From Pseudomonas syringae (GTDB lineage Bacteria; Pseudomonadota; Gammaproteobacteria; Pseudomonadales; Pseudomonadaceae), in NCBI RefSeq assembly GCF_001698815.1, contig NZ_LGSI01000068.1:1-64000 (forward strand): 64,000 nt of DNA. The letters are read 5' to 3'. Position 1 is the stretch's first letter; the number at the start of each line of letters is the position of its first letter. Made by a program: the position numbers and the translations under genes. A model generated the notes under the pieces. That model saw only the letters and a program-made list of their open reading frames with translations, did no database searches and was not told the origin of the DNA. Shown in pieces: positions 17,283 to 25,407 of this stretch.

Positions 17283-18044
17283 ATGGAATACCTGTTAGAA
17301 CTCGCAACAAGCCCGGCGGCCTGGGTCGCGTTGGCGACTCTGGTCGTCATGGAAATCGTACTCGGGATCGATAACCTGATCTTTATTTCGATTCTGACCA
17401 ACAAATTGCCGGTGCATCAGCAGCAGAAAGCACGCAGGCTGGGTATCGGCATGGCGTTGTTCCTGCGTCTGGGCCTGCTTAGCACTGTGGCGTACATCGT
17501 GCAGCTTACCGAGCCGGTCATCGAAGTGTTTGGCCAGACGTTTTCGTGGAAGGACATGATCCTGATCGCCGGTGGCCTGTTTCTGGTGTGGAAAGCGACT
17601 ACAGAAATCCACCATAGCGTGGACATCAAGACCGAGGCCGAAAAGAAGATCGAGTCGACCCTAACCTTGGGTATGGCGGCTGCGATCGGTCAGATTCTGA
17701 TGCTCGACCTGGTGTTTTCCATCGACAGCATCGTGACCGCTGTGGGCATGACCGAGCACTTGCCAATCATGATAATCGCTGTGATCAGTGCCGTGGTCGT
17801 AATGCTGGTCGCTGCGGACCCGCTGGCGAAGTTCATCAACGACAACCCAACCGTGGTGATGCTGGCGCTGGGCTTCCTGATTATGATCGGCATGACGCTG
17901 ATCGCCGAAGGCTTCGGTGCTCACGTGCCTAAAGGCTACGTCTACGCAGCCATGACCTTCTCGGCATTGATCGAGGGTTTGAACATGCTGTCGCGCCGGG
18001 CCAGGCTCAAGCGAGAAGCGGCTCAAGCATCAGAGACGCAGTAA
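17283..18044 (+). CDS. TerC-family integral membrane protein
   Basis: A 253-residue inner-membrane protein of the TerC family (tellurium resistance/metal homeostasis). The two hallmark acidic helices are present: EIVLGIDNLIFISILTN (about 25-41) and DLVFSIDSIVTAVGM (about 143-157), which are proposed to bind metal ions. About seven membrane helices are visible. Related E. coli proteins export manganese or help metal loading of secreted proteins; the ion here is not known. Preceded by the small lipoprotein gene and followed by a terminator. Confidence 0.87.
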   Translation: MEYLLELATSPAAWVALATLVVMEIVLGIDNLIFISILTNKLPVHQQQKARRLGIGMALFLRLGLLSTVAYIVQLTEPVIEVFGQTFSWKDMILIAGGLFLVWKATTEIHHSVDIKTEAEKKIESTLTLGMAAAIGQILMLDLVFSIDSIVTAVGMTEHLPIMIIAVISAVVVMLVAADPLAKFINDNPTVVMLALGFLIMIGMTLIAEGFGAHVPKGYVYAAMTFSALIEGLNMLSRRARLKREAAQASETQ

Positions 18045-18051
18045 CTGAAGA

Positions 18052-18085
18052 GGTCGGCGCGGTTGATATCCGCCGCCGACCTTTT
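18052..18085 (+). terminator. Rho-independent terminator after the TerC gene
   Basis: GGTCGGCG-CGG and CCG-C-CGCCGACC form a stem with one bulge, followed by TTTT. Confidence 0.7.
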
Positions 18086-18095
18086 CACGTTGAGA

Positions 18096-18266
18096 TCAAT
18101 GGGCCGCCGCGTGGGGGCCTTTTCGTGGCTTTTCGCGTTTGACAGGTGCAACACCCGTCTCACGGTGATGATGACGACGAGAAATTCGCATCACACCCCA
18201 GAGCATGGCGGTGGCAACAGCCATCCATGCGGCGATCAGCATCACGATTGTCATTCCCAGGCTCAT
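18096..18266 (-). CDS. Small single-span membrane protein (56 aa)
   Basis: A short gene with ATG at 18266 and an excellent ribosome binding site, GGAGG four bases upstream. The product starts MSLGMTIVMLIAAWMAVATA, one membrane helix (about 5-28), followed by a basic, His-rich tail with RISRRHHHRE and ending HAAAH. It is convergent with the TerC gene, whose terminator lies just beyond its stop. His-rich tails can bind metal, which would fit the TerC neighbour, but that is inference only. Confidence 0.68.
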   Translation of the reverse strand: MSLGMTIVMLIAAWMAVATAMLWGVMRISRRHHHRETGVAPVKREKPRKGPHAAAH

Positions 18267-18484
18267 AAGTCCTCCACGGACTTGCTTTCTATCCAGTCCT
18301 TCTAATCGACAGTCTAGTACTCGGCATGTTTCGGTAAATTGACCAATGGTCTCGAACCCAGGATCAATTTGGCATAGCCAGCCGCACTGACTGCGCTATC
18401 AGGCTATACCCGTGCGCTGTGTCGCCCTATGATCGGCGTTCGAGTCAGGCCGCAGGTGGCCGACGTCTGTTGAAGTGAGTGAAC

Positions 18485-19183
18485 ATGCTACCGGTATTCC
18501 TCCGATCACCCATGGTTGGCACGAAATGGAAAGTTCTGGCTGTTGCCGTTGTCTTGAGCCTGGTCGGCTGTGCTTCAGCCCTTACGCCTGAAATCCAGCG
18601 GCTGCCGGACCGGGTTGAGCTCAATAACGTACCGTTCTTTCGCGGCAATGCTTATCAAAGCGGACCTGGCGCACTGGCCAGCATGTTGGCGAATCAGCGG
18701 GTCCAGATAACTCCGGGTTTGCTCGACAAGCCGCTGCAACTGCCGGGCGGCGAGGGCAGGCTTGAGCAAAGTATGCCGAAGCTGGCACGCGAGTATGGTT
18801 TCCTCGTGTATCCCCTGGATGACGGCTTGCAATCGCTGCTGACGCAAATTTCCGCCGGGTATCCGGTCATGCTGCGCTTTTCCGAGGGCACCGTCCTGAA
18901 AGAGCCGCGCTACGCCGTGCTGGTGGGCTACAACCGGATCAAGCAGACGGTGTTGCTGCATGCGGGCATGAACCGTCGGCTCATGATGAGTTTCAGCAGT
19001 TTCTCATCGGCCTGGGAAAATGCGGGAAGTTGGGCGGTGTTAATACAAAGTCCGCGTCAGCTGCCTGCCAACCTGAACGAACCGCGATGGATAGAGGCAG
19101 CGGACGATCTGGCCCAGGCGGGTCAGGAACAGGCAGCCGGCGAGGCCATCAAGACATTGAAGGCACGCCAGGCCGCTAACTGA
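18485..19183 (+). CDS. Lipoprotein with a C39-peptidase-like fold lacking catalytic residues
   Basis: A protein of about 232 residues with a lipobox LSLVGC, so probably lipid-anchored. The body resembles the papain-like C39 peptidase domain found in bacterial lipoproteins: VPFFRGNAYQSGPGALASML corresponds to the usual Q-C-G-P-A-A-L motif, and PRYAVLVGYN to the usual HYAVVVGY. Here the nucleophile Cys is Ser and the His is Arg, so proteolysis is unlikely. The C-terminal 40 residues (ADDLAQAGQEQAAGEAIKTL) look like one TPR-type helical pair. ATG at 18485 is the chosen start; 18479 (GTG) and 18512 are alternatives. It probably binds a peptide or a partner in the envelope. Confidence 0.72.
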   Translation: MLPVFLRSPMVGTKWKVLAVAVVLSLVGCASALTPEIQRLPDRVELNNVPFFRGNAYQSGPGALASMLANQRVQITPGLLDKPLQLPGGEGRLEQSMPKLAREYGFLVYPLDDGLQSLLTQISAGYPVMLRFSEGTVLKEPRYAVLVGYNRIKQTVLLHAGMNRRLMMSFSSFSSAWENAGSWAVLIQSPRQLPANLNEPRWIEAADDLAQAGQEQAAGEAIKTLKARQAAN

Positions 19184-19216
19184 GTTAGGGTGGTGCAAGG
19201 CGCCGCCCTCGATGCA

Positions 19217-20500
19217 TCAAAAACCCAGCTTGTCTCTCAGGCCGTAATACCAAGCGCCTAGAGCAGTCAGTGGCGTACGCATCAACTTGCCACCGGGGAA
19301 AGGGTAGTGCGGCAGTCCGGCGAATGCATCATAGCGTTCGGCCTGACCGCGCAACGCTTCGGCCAGCACCTTGCCCGCCAGATGCGTATACGTCACGCCA
19401 TGACCGCTGCAACCCTGCGAATAATAAATATTGTCGCCAAGCCGCCCGACCTGAGGCAGGCGGGATAGCGTCAACAAGAAATTCCCGGTCCAGGCGTAGT
19501 CAATCTTCACGTCCTTGAGTTGCGGAAAAGCCTTGAGCATCTTTGGCCGGATGATCGCTTCGATGTTGGCCGGATCACGGGCGCCATACACAACGCCGCC
19601 ACCAAAGATCAGGCGTTTGTCCGCAGAAAGACGATAGTAGTCCAGCAGATAATTACAGTCTTCGACGCAGTAATCCTGCGGCAGAAGTGTCTTCGCCAGC
19701 TCGTCGCTCAAGGGTTCGGTGGTAATGACTTGCGTGCCGCAGGGCATGGACTTGGCGGCCAGTTCCGGGACGAGATTACCCAGATACGCATTGCCCGCGA
19801 CAATGATGAACTTGGCGCGAACCTTGCCCTCGGAGGTATGCACCACAGGGTTGGCGCCTCGCTCGATGCGAATGGCAGCCGATTGTTCATAAATCGTGCC
19901 GCCCAAAGATTCCACCGCAGCAGCTTCCCCCAGCGCAAGATTCAACGGATGGATGTGCCCACCACTCATGTCGAGCATGCCGCCTATGTATTGGTCGCAT
20001 GCCACCACTTCCCGAATACGGGCTTGATCCATGAGTTCCAGCTGAGTGTGCCCGTAGCGTTCCCAAAGCCGCTTCTGCGCTTCAAGGTGGCCCATTTGCT
20101 TGGGTGTCAGCGCGGCGAAGACACCGCCATCCTTCAAATCGCACTGGATCTGATACCTGGCAACCCGATCACGAATGATCGTAGCGCCCTCGAATGCCAT
20201 CTGCCCCAGCAGCTGCGCCTGCCCAGGCCCGACTGTGCGCTCGATAACATCGATATCACGGCTGTAACTGTTGACGATCTGTCCACCATTGCGGCCCGAC
20301 GCGCCAAAGCCAACCTTGGCCGCCTCCAGCACCGTTACCCGAAAGCCGTGTTCCAGCAGAAAGAGCGCGCTGGACAAACCGGTATATCCCGCGCCAATCA
20401 CACACACGTCTGTTTCCACCTCGCCCTGCAATTGCGGGCGAGGAGGGGCTGAATTGGCCGAAGCTGCGTAATACGACTGCGGATAAAGAGTGTTCGCCAT
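19217..20500 (-). CDS. FAD-dependent amine oxidoreductase, gamma-glutamylputrescine oxidase type
   Basis: A 427-residue flavoenzyme of the DAO family. The dinucleotide-binding motif VIGAGYTGLSSA is at about 34-45 and the FAD-linked segment GFGASGRNGGQIVNSYSRD at about 64-82. The layout, the LPHYPFPGGKLMR-type C-terminus and the length match PuuB/PauB enzymes, which oxidise gamma-glutamylated putrescine or other polyamines. GGAGG lies 8 bases before the ATG. No other polyamine genes are next to it, so it may serve a scattered pathway. Confidence 0.83.
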   Translation of the reverse strand: MANTLYPQSYYAASANSAPPRPQLQGEVETDVCVIGAGYTGLSSALFLLEHGFRVTVLEAAKVGFGASGRNGGQIVNSYSRDIDVIERTVGPGQAQLLGQMAFEGATIIRDRVARYQIQCDLKDGGVFAALTPKQMGHLEAQKRLWERYGHTQLELMDQARIREVVACDQYIGGMLDMSGGHIHPLNLALGEAAAVESLGGTIYEQSAAIRIERGANPVVHTSEGKVRAKFIIVAGNAYLGNLVPELAAKSMPCGTQVITTEPLSDELAKTLLPQDYCVEDCNYLLDYYRLSADKRLIFGGGVVYGARDPANIEAIIRPKMLKAFPQLKDVKIDYAWTGNFLLTLSRLPQVGRLGDNIYYSQGCSGHGVTYTHLAGKVLAEALRGQAERYDAFAGLPHYPFPGGKLMRTPLTALGAWYYGLRDKLGF

Positions 20501-20644
20501 CCTTTAACCTCCGTTTAATATATTTTACGAATGGCCCGATCCTACCGGAGATCAAAAAACTGCACCAGCCAGCGACGGATTAAAGGGGAAAACCGGAAAT
20601 CCTAAAAAATACGCATATTCATAGAGTTAGCGTGAAAAAAGGTG

Positions 20645-20672
20645 TTGACACACATTTAGATATCCGTAGAAT
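20645..20672 (+). promoter_or_regulatory. Sigma-70 promoter of tRNA-Val
   Basis: TTGACA (20645-20650) and TAGAAT (20667-20672) are separated by 16 bases; the tRNA starts 14 bases beyond the -10 box. Confidence 0.8.
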
Positions 20673-20685
20673 GCCGACCCACAGC

Positions 20686-20762
20686 AGGCGCGTAGCTCAG
20701 TTGGTTAGAGCACCACCTTGACATGGTGGGGGTCGCTGGTTCGAGTCCAGTCGCGCCTACCA
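20686..20762 (+). tRNA. tRNA-Val(GAC)
   Basis: A 77-base cloverleaf with encoded CCA: acceptor AGGCGCG / CGCGCCT, anticodon loop TTGACAT (GAC at 20720-20722), T-arm GGTTCGAGTCC. It is followed by a terminator and stands alone, with no integrase beside it. Confidence 0.97.
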
Positions 20763-20794
20763 AACAAAATCCGGTCCTGCTGCCGGTCTAGAAG

Positions 20795-20821
20795 GGCTCA
20801 CCGAAAGGTGGGCCTTTTTTT
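20795..20821 (+). terminator. Rho-independent terminator of tRNA-Val
   Basis: GGCTCACC-GAAA-GGTGGGCC followed by seven T residues. Confidence 0.92.
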
Positions 20822-20830
20822 GTTGTCTGC

Positions 20831-20853
20831 GATTTGCAAAACCTTTGCAAATC
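20831..20853. repeat. Perfect 10-bp inverted repeat, operator-like
   Basis: GATTTGCAAA (20831-20840), a 3-base spacer, and TTTGCAAATC (20844-20853). It lies between the tRNA-Val terminator and the DUF2235 gene, about 240 bases before that gene, and could be a regulator binding site. Confidence 0.5.
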
Positions 20854-21095
20854 CCCGTCGTCGAGGACCTACACACCCTTGACGCCCGCTACTGCCTAAA
20901 CTTGAATCTATCTATCGCTGGATATAAGTGGTCAGCACACTCCTCCATGTTCGAGGTGGCAGGTGACCACGTTAGATAGGCGTACTCGATAAGATTACAG
21001 TCGCTGTTGGTGTTATGTGTCGGTACATCCATCAGTTCGTGCATGGGGAATAACGTCAATCCTTACAGCCTGGCTCGAGCAGGCAAGGAACCCCC

Positions 21096-22613
21096 ATGGC
21101 AAACATTGTGATTTGCTGCGACGGCACCTGGAATACCCCTGATCAGCTGGATAAGGGCGTTCCAGCCCCTACCAACGTAGTCCGGCTTTACAATACTTTG
21201 GCCGAAGCGGATGAACTCGGGCAGCGACAGGAATATTACTACCATCCCGGCGTGGGGACCTCGGGCAAGTGGTGGGACAAGAAGCTTGGCGGTGGCACCG
21301 GGGCAGGGCTGGACCAGTACATCAAAAGCGCCTATCAGAAGCTGTGTTACAGCTACTCACCTGGCGACGATATTTTCCTTTTTGGCTTTAGCCGCGGTGC
21401 CTATACGGTGCGAAGCCTGTGCGGGTTCATCGGCCATTGCGGGTTGTTGAAGATACGAGACCTGGAGCCTAACGAAGTTTGGACTCGCATCGAATCACTG
21501 CTCAAGCTCGGGTACCGGCGCAAGCTGGAGACTCGCGCAGATTGGGATGACCGGGGCTGGACGTTTCACAACTCTGCAGATGCGGACATACCCATTCGGT
21601 TTATCGGTGTCTGGGACACGGTGGGGGCGCTAGGTATACCGGATGATATGGCGCTGCTGAATCTACTGGACGACCGCAATCGCTACACGTTTCATGACAC
21701 CACGCTGCACGACGCAGTACGCACTGCCCGACACGCCCTGGCGATGGACGAAAGGCGGGCATCGTTTCAACCGACGCTCTGGACCGATGTACCTCCAGCG
21801 CGTGACCTCAAGCAACTCTGGTTCCCCGGAGTACATTCGGACGTAGGTGGCGGTTACCGTGAGAATGGTCTGGCCGATGGCGCATTGAAATGGATGATCG
21901 AAGAGGCCGCGCAATGCGGGCTTGAATTTAACAAGGCAGTTGCGCAGATCAAACCGGACTACCACGACATGATGCATGACTCCTGTGATGGTGTATTCGG
22001 TGTTTTACCCACGCTACCTCGAAGTATTTCGCATCTCACAGATGAAACAACAAGCTTTCACTCTTCCGCTTTGCAGCGCCAACAGGACCCACCCATCAGT
22101 CAATCTCCCTATCGCAGGGCGCGCCAGTTCGAGCCGCCGCTACCTCTTGCACTGGACATTTCATCGCGCATAGCCTGGAACGAAACGGGTGTATGGCTAC
22201 AGGCCGGCGTGACCTACAGGTTCAGTGCGTCTGGTGAGTGGTTGGATGGTTCAGTGCGCTGTGGTCCCGAGGGAACGGCTGACGGGAATTTCCAGCCCGC
22301 AGAGTTGGCGCATTTGCTAAGCAGCGCCTGGGGGAAAGTAGAGACGTTGTACGGCAAGGTCTTCAACAACTCCGATGCCAATTTCCACCTGACCAAGCGC
22401 CACGAACCTTACCCGTGGTTTTGTCTGGTGGGTGCCATTGCCAACAGTGATGGAGTGGATGGGAAGGGATATCTGAGAAAACCCGAGACGTTTGTGATTG
22501 GACTCGGTTGCACCTACACACCGAAACGCTCGGGGTACTTATACGCTTATGCCAATGATGCCTGGAATTGCTACGACAACAATCAGGGCCATGTCGCACT
22601 CAAGATAAATTAA
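21096..22613 (+). CDS. DUF2235 alpha/beta-hydrolase (phospholipase-effector-like) fused to a LecA-like lectin domain
   Basis: A 505-residue protein. Residues 1-345 are a DUF2235 domain, the fold of the Tle-type phospholipase effectors: VICCDGTWNTPD at the start, nucleophile elbow GFSRG (Ser99) and HSDVGGGY with Asp249. Residues about 353-505 resemble the galactose-binding PA-I lectin LecA: WNETGVWLQAGVTYRFSASG, and near the end ANDAWNCYDNNQG, which lines up with the LecA calcium/sugar loop (Asp488, Asn495 and Asn496 kept; LecA Thr104 is Cys492). No signal peptide is seen. AAGGAA precedes the ATG. No type VI secretion gene is adjacent, so delivery and target are unknown. A lipase with a sugar-binding tail is inferred. 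Confidence 0.8.
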   Translation: MANIVICCDGTWNTPDQLDKGVPAPTNVVRLYNTLAEADELGQRQEYYYHPGVGTSGKWWDKKLGGGTGAGLDQYIKSAYQKLCYSYSPGDDIFLFGFSRGAYTVRSLCGFIGHCGLLKIRDLEPNEVWTRIESLLKLGYRRKLETRADWDDRGWTFHNSADADIPIRFIGVWDTVGALGIPDDMALLNLLDDRNRYTFHDTTLHDAVRTARHALAMDERRASFQPTLWTDVPPARDLKQLWFPGVHSDVGGGYRENGLADGALKWMIEEAAQCGLEFNKAVAQIKPDYHDMMHDSCDGVFGVLPTLPRSISHLTDETTSFHSSALQRQQDPPISQSPYRRARQFEPPLPLALDISSRIAWNETGVWLQAGVTYRFSASGEWLDGSVRCGPEGTADGNFQPAELAHLLSSAWGKVETLYGKVFNNSDANFHLTKRHEPYPWFCLVGAIANSDGVDGKGYLRKPETFVIGLGCTYTPKRSGYLYAYANDAWNCYDNNQGHVALKIN

Positions 22614-22670
22614 CGCAGCTATGGGTGCATGCTTGCTCTGATTGCATTAGCTCTCTGCTGGGAGGTCTGG

Positions 22671-22700
22671 AAGGGCCAACCGAAAGGTTGGCCCTTCTTT
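22671..22700 (+). terminator. Rho-independent terminator after the DUF2235 gene
   Basis: AAGGGCCAACC-GAAA-GGTTGGCCCTT followed by CTTT, 57 bases after the stop codon. Confidence 0.88.
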
Positions 22701-22929
22701 GTGGGGGGGCATTTGAGAAAACGATCTTCACGACCGGATTCTCAAGTCGCAATACCCGCTCATCCGCCACGCTCGCTCCACGTGAACTGCATTTATTCTT
22801 GTCACCTGCATCTGTTTCGAAATCTGCTCCGCTCTGACAATGGTTGCGCCAAGTCGCTTGGGCCCCTGATCAACGTTCGGGGGTTTCGAGTTGGCTTGGC
22901 CGACAACCTGTCATTGAGTAGGAGACATG
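22701..22929 (+). other. Leader/promoter region of the 27-residue peptide gene
   Basis: About 230 bases with no other gene on either strand. It contains the small G/C-rich palindrome around GGCCCCTGATC...TTCGGGGG. A transcript from here could carry both the peptide and the NTF2-like gene. Confidence 0.35.
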
Positions 22930-23013
22930 ATGGCCAAGCTCGCGTTTTTCATGATTGGATTTCTGGTGTTGACCATTGGAATCGCCCTCCTTGCGACGAT
23001 CCCGCCGACATAG
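22930..23013 (+). CDS. Very small membrane peptide (27 aa)
   Basis: The reading frame is MAKLAFFMIGFLVLTIGIAL plus LATIPPT, one hydrophobic helix from residue 5 to 22. AGGAG at 22920-22924 is 5 bases before this ATG and only 2 before the ATG just upstream at 22927, so 22930 is the better start. The strong ribosome binding site and pure membrane-helix composition suggest a genuine small protein; none of the known ones (KdpF, CydX and the like) matches. It precedes the NTF2-like protein by 110 bases. Function unknown. Confidence 0.5.
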   Translation: MAKLAFFMIGFLVLTIGIALLATIPPT

Positions 23014-23123
23014 CTGTCTGGCGTGTGCGCTGGCCCTTGTCACCTTCATCGGATCTGCTATGTTGTATGACGTCGTATAAATCTGTTGCATCTCTGCGTC
23101 ATCACAACAATAAGGAATCATCA

Positions 23124-23555
23124 ATGAAGAACTACAAACTGCTGCTCGGTTTTTTGTGTCTGTTCGGCGGCTACGTAGCCACCGCTCACGCCTCTGACGA
23201 AGCTGACGTCGAAAAGGCGGTAGATAAGCTGACCCAAGCGATGTGGCACAAGGACATAGCCGAACTGCAGGCGCTGACGGCGGACAACCTGACTTATGGT
23301 CACTCCAGCGGCACCATTCAGGACAAGAAAGCGTTTATCTCCGATATCGAGACAGGCAAAAGCGCGTTTCAGGAACTGAAGATGCTCAATCAGAAAATTA
23401 CCCTGTCCAACGACACTGCGCTGGTTCGCAATCACTTCTCCGCTCAGGCCATCAACAGCGGAAAACTGGTGCCAACCGAGATCGAGAACTTCCAGATCTG
23501 GCAGAAGCAGGGTGGGAAGTGGTTGCTGATTGGTCGCCAAGCCTTCCGTTTCTGA
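23124..23555 (+). CDS. Secreted NTF2-like (DUF4440/SnoaL-type) protein
   Basis: A 143-residue protein with a signal peptide (MKNYKLLLGFLCLFGGYVAT, cleavage after AHA near residue 24). The mature part has the NTF2-like cone fold pattern: a long first helix DVEKAVDKLTQAMWHKDIAE, LTADNLTYGHSSG, and the closing strand WQKQGGKWLLIGRQAFRF. Such domains bind small hydrophobic ligands or act as enzymes; no catalytic set is recognised. AAGGAA lies 8 bases before the ATG at 23124. A longer open frame from 22629 is not the gene start. Confidence 0.82.
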   Translation: MKNYKLLLGFLCLFGGYVATAHASDEADVEKAVDKLTQAMWHKDIAELQALTADNLTYGHSSGTIQDKKAFISDIETGKSAFQELKMLNQKITLSNDTALVRNHFSAQAINSGKLVPTEIENFQIWQKQGGKWLLIGRQAFRF

Positions 23556-23649
23556 TCGTTGGCTCATGTTCTGTCCGGCAGTGGTCTGAACATGGCAATC
23601 CGACATGAAATCGCATAAGCGATGACATGCGTCTGGGAGCGGGTTTATT

Positions 23650-24015
23650 TCAACCCGCTTGCCTGGCGTAGGACTTTACGATGGCTTTGGTGGCCGAGCT
23701 GGCATTGAGTTCGCTGACGTTTTTCATGTGCAGCCACTTGCAGGCCGCAATTTCATTTTGCGGCAAAGGCTTGGCAGACGCCGAGACCTCTGCCATGAAA
23801 ATGTGATGAATGATTTTGTCTTTTCCGTATTCGGCCAGATAGATCAATTCAAGATCCTCCAAACCGGTTTCCTCGCTGAGTTCCCGAATCGCTGCTTGTT
23901 CGGGCGTCTCACCGCTTTCGATTTTACCGCCAGGCAATGCCCATCTTGATTTCGGTTTGCGCACATAGAGAATCATGCCGTCGCGCTTGCAAATCACTGT
24001 CGCTCGTTCTTTCAT
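23650..24015 (-). CDS. NUDIX hydrolase
   Basis: A 121-residue Mg-dependent pyrophosphohydrolase with an intact Nudix box from Gly30 to Leu52: G-x5-E36-x7-R44-E45-L-S-E48-E49-T-G-L. This arrangement is of MutT/ADP-ribose type; the substrate is not evident. AAAGG lies about 9 bases before the ATG. It is alone and reads leftward. Confidence 0.88.
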   Translation of the reverse strand: MKERATVICKRDGMILYVRKPKSRWALPGGKIESGETPEQAAIRELSEETGLEDLELIYLAEYGKDKIIHHIFMAEVSASAKPLPQNEIAACKWLHMKNVSELNASSATKAIVKSYARQAG

Positions 24016-24199
24016 ATCTGCTCTACCTTTTCACACGACCAATGGTCACTGCGGGTCGTTTTTGCTTGTACGTGCTGTGCTCGAAGGTAAATCAGTCATT
24101 TCGCCGTCATGAATCCACTGCTATAAATTCACTGTCATAAATCCTTCACATTCATTGTCAGAGCATTAATGATGCCAAGTGCGGTGCATATTTGTTTTC

Positions 24200-24227
24200 G
24201 AAAAAAAGCCCGGTGGAAGACCGGGCT
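24200..24227 (-). terminator. Rho-independent terminator
   Basis: On the minus strand AGCCCGG, a 7-base loop and CCGGGCT are followed by a long T-run. It ends the gene at 24281-24661. Confidence 0.85.
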
Positions 24228-24280
24228 GGTGAAATCGCTCTGGGCAGTTTGCTGCCGGGATGGCTTTCGCCATCAACCAT

Positions 24281-24661
24281 CTATTCATGACTGCTGAAGA
24301 AATCCGGTTTCGCTACGGAGCCGGCGATCCTGCGATAAGTCTGGTCATCCGTGGCTGCCAGGAACTTTCTGCCATCCTTTAATGTTGCCCAGAACGTGAC
24401 TTCTGTTTCTTCCCCGGCCAGGATGAGACCCGCCGCTGCGCCCATAGGGCCCAACATCAGGGCGCCTGCGAGTCCCAGGCCAATCGCGTCTTCTACTTTT
24501 TTACTGGATGCCTGGCTGGCGATTGCTACCGATTTGAGTGCCTTGCCCGGAATCTGAATACCAGGCCAAGGATGCAGGGGCGTCTCGATTCTGATTGCGC
24601 CGGAAATATACTCCCCATCACCCTGAAGAAAGTCACCCGCTAATACTTTGATCTTAGCCAT
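24281..24661 (-). CDS. Hypothetical protein with a Gly/Ala-rich hydrophobic segment
   Basis: A 126-residue protein, MAKIKVLAGDFLQGDGEYIS at the start. A small-residue hydrophobic stretch (AIGLGLAGALMLGPMGAAAG, about 67-86) lies in the middle, followed by EEETEVTFWATLKDGRKFLA-type text. AGGGAG lies 8 bases before the ATG at 24661. Similar proteins with a central Gly/Ala stretch are found in pseudomonads as unknowns. The terminator close behind supports expression. No function is proposed. Confidence 0.72.
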   Translation of the reverse strand: MAKIKVLAGDFLQGDGEYISGAIRIETPLHPWPGIQIPGKALKSVAIASQASSKKVEDAIGLGLAGALMLGPMGAAAGLILAGEETEVTFWATLKDGRKFLAATDDQTYRRIAGSVAKPDFFSSHE

Positions 24662-24934
24662 GTGATATCTCCCTGTTTTCAACGAGAAGAATGATTCCGC
24701 GCCCCAAAAAAGTGCGTGTCAAGCGCACGGGGACGAAGCGCTGACTCACTTGAGTAACAGGAAATTGCAGTCGTCTGCAGCGTGCGGAATAGAGCAGGCG
24801 GGCGCGTTACGGCCGGTAGTGACCGGTTGTCGGACAACTTCTGCCAATCCACGACTGCGAGTGTCCATATCAATTACAGGGCAGTCGCAAAGCTGCCATC
24901 GGCTACGAAGTACGCTTGAATGGATGGAACTGTT

Positions 24935-25141
24935 ATGACGCTTCGCAACGATTTTCAAAGTCAGGCAAATGCGTTGATGGTAGAGCTGGACGACTCCACT
25001 TCAGTGATGATGGGTATGGTTTACTCCCACCAGACGACAGGTCCGGTTTGGGAGGCGGCGTCCATGCGCCAAAGTACCTCGTTCGGTCGCCTGGCCGCTT
25101 TCCTCAAGCGCTCGGATCATTTCGGCCTGGCTTTGGGCTGA
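24935..25141 (+). CDS. Small hypothetical protein (68 aa)
   Basis: Starts MTLRNDFQSQANALMVELDD and is soluble, with no known motif. GGAA lies about 6 bases before the ATG at 24935; a longer start at 24920 lacks a site. It is followed after 10 bases by the next small gene, so the two form one unit. Role unknown. Confidence 0.6.
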   Translation: MTLRNDFQSQANALMVELDDSTSVMMGMVYSHQTTGPVWEAASMRQSTSFGRLAAFLKRSDHFGLALG

Positions 25142-25151
25142 GCGAGGTCTT

Positions 25152-25400
25152 ATGGCTGAGCTTTATACGCACCTGGTCGCTTATCGATTCAATGGCGAGC
25201 AGCGGGAACAGTCGTTCGAACTGACCGCTGCCGCGCTGCCCGCGCATGTCGCTGCATTGCATCTATTGCAGTTGCACTTCGGCGATTCGGAAAACAGCCT
25301 GATCATGCCTTCTGCTGATTCAGCGCCCGACGAGATTGTGCGGCAGGCGCTGCTGCTCGGTATTTCTGATATCCACACCGAGCCCGCAGCGCCGTTATAA
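25152..25400 (+). CDS. Small hypothetical protein (82 aa)
   Basis: A soluble 82-residue protein, MAELYTHLVAYRFNGEQREQ at the start and a central Ala/Leu/His-rich helix (ALPAHVAALHLLQLHFGD). GAGG lies 5-6 bases before the ATG. Second gene of the two-gene unit with 24935-25141. No family is recognised. Confidence 0.62.
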   Translation: MAELYTHLVAYRFNGEQREQSFELTAAALPAHVAALHLLQLHFGDSENSLIMPSADSAPDEIVRQALLLGISDIHTEPAAPL

Positions 25401-25407
25401 AAGCGGG

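Noticed and set aside
19520..20452. 310-codon frame antisense to the flavoenzyme gene
   Set aside because: Shadow of a gene with clear FAD motifs and a strong ribosome binding site.
22629..23123. N-terminal extension of the NTF2-like protein back to 22629
   Set aside because: The signal peptide and ribosome binding site place the start at 23124; the upstream part crosses a terminator hairpin.
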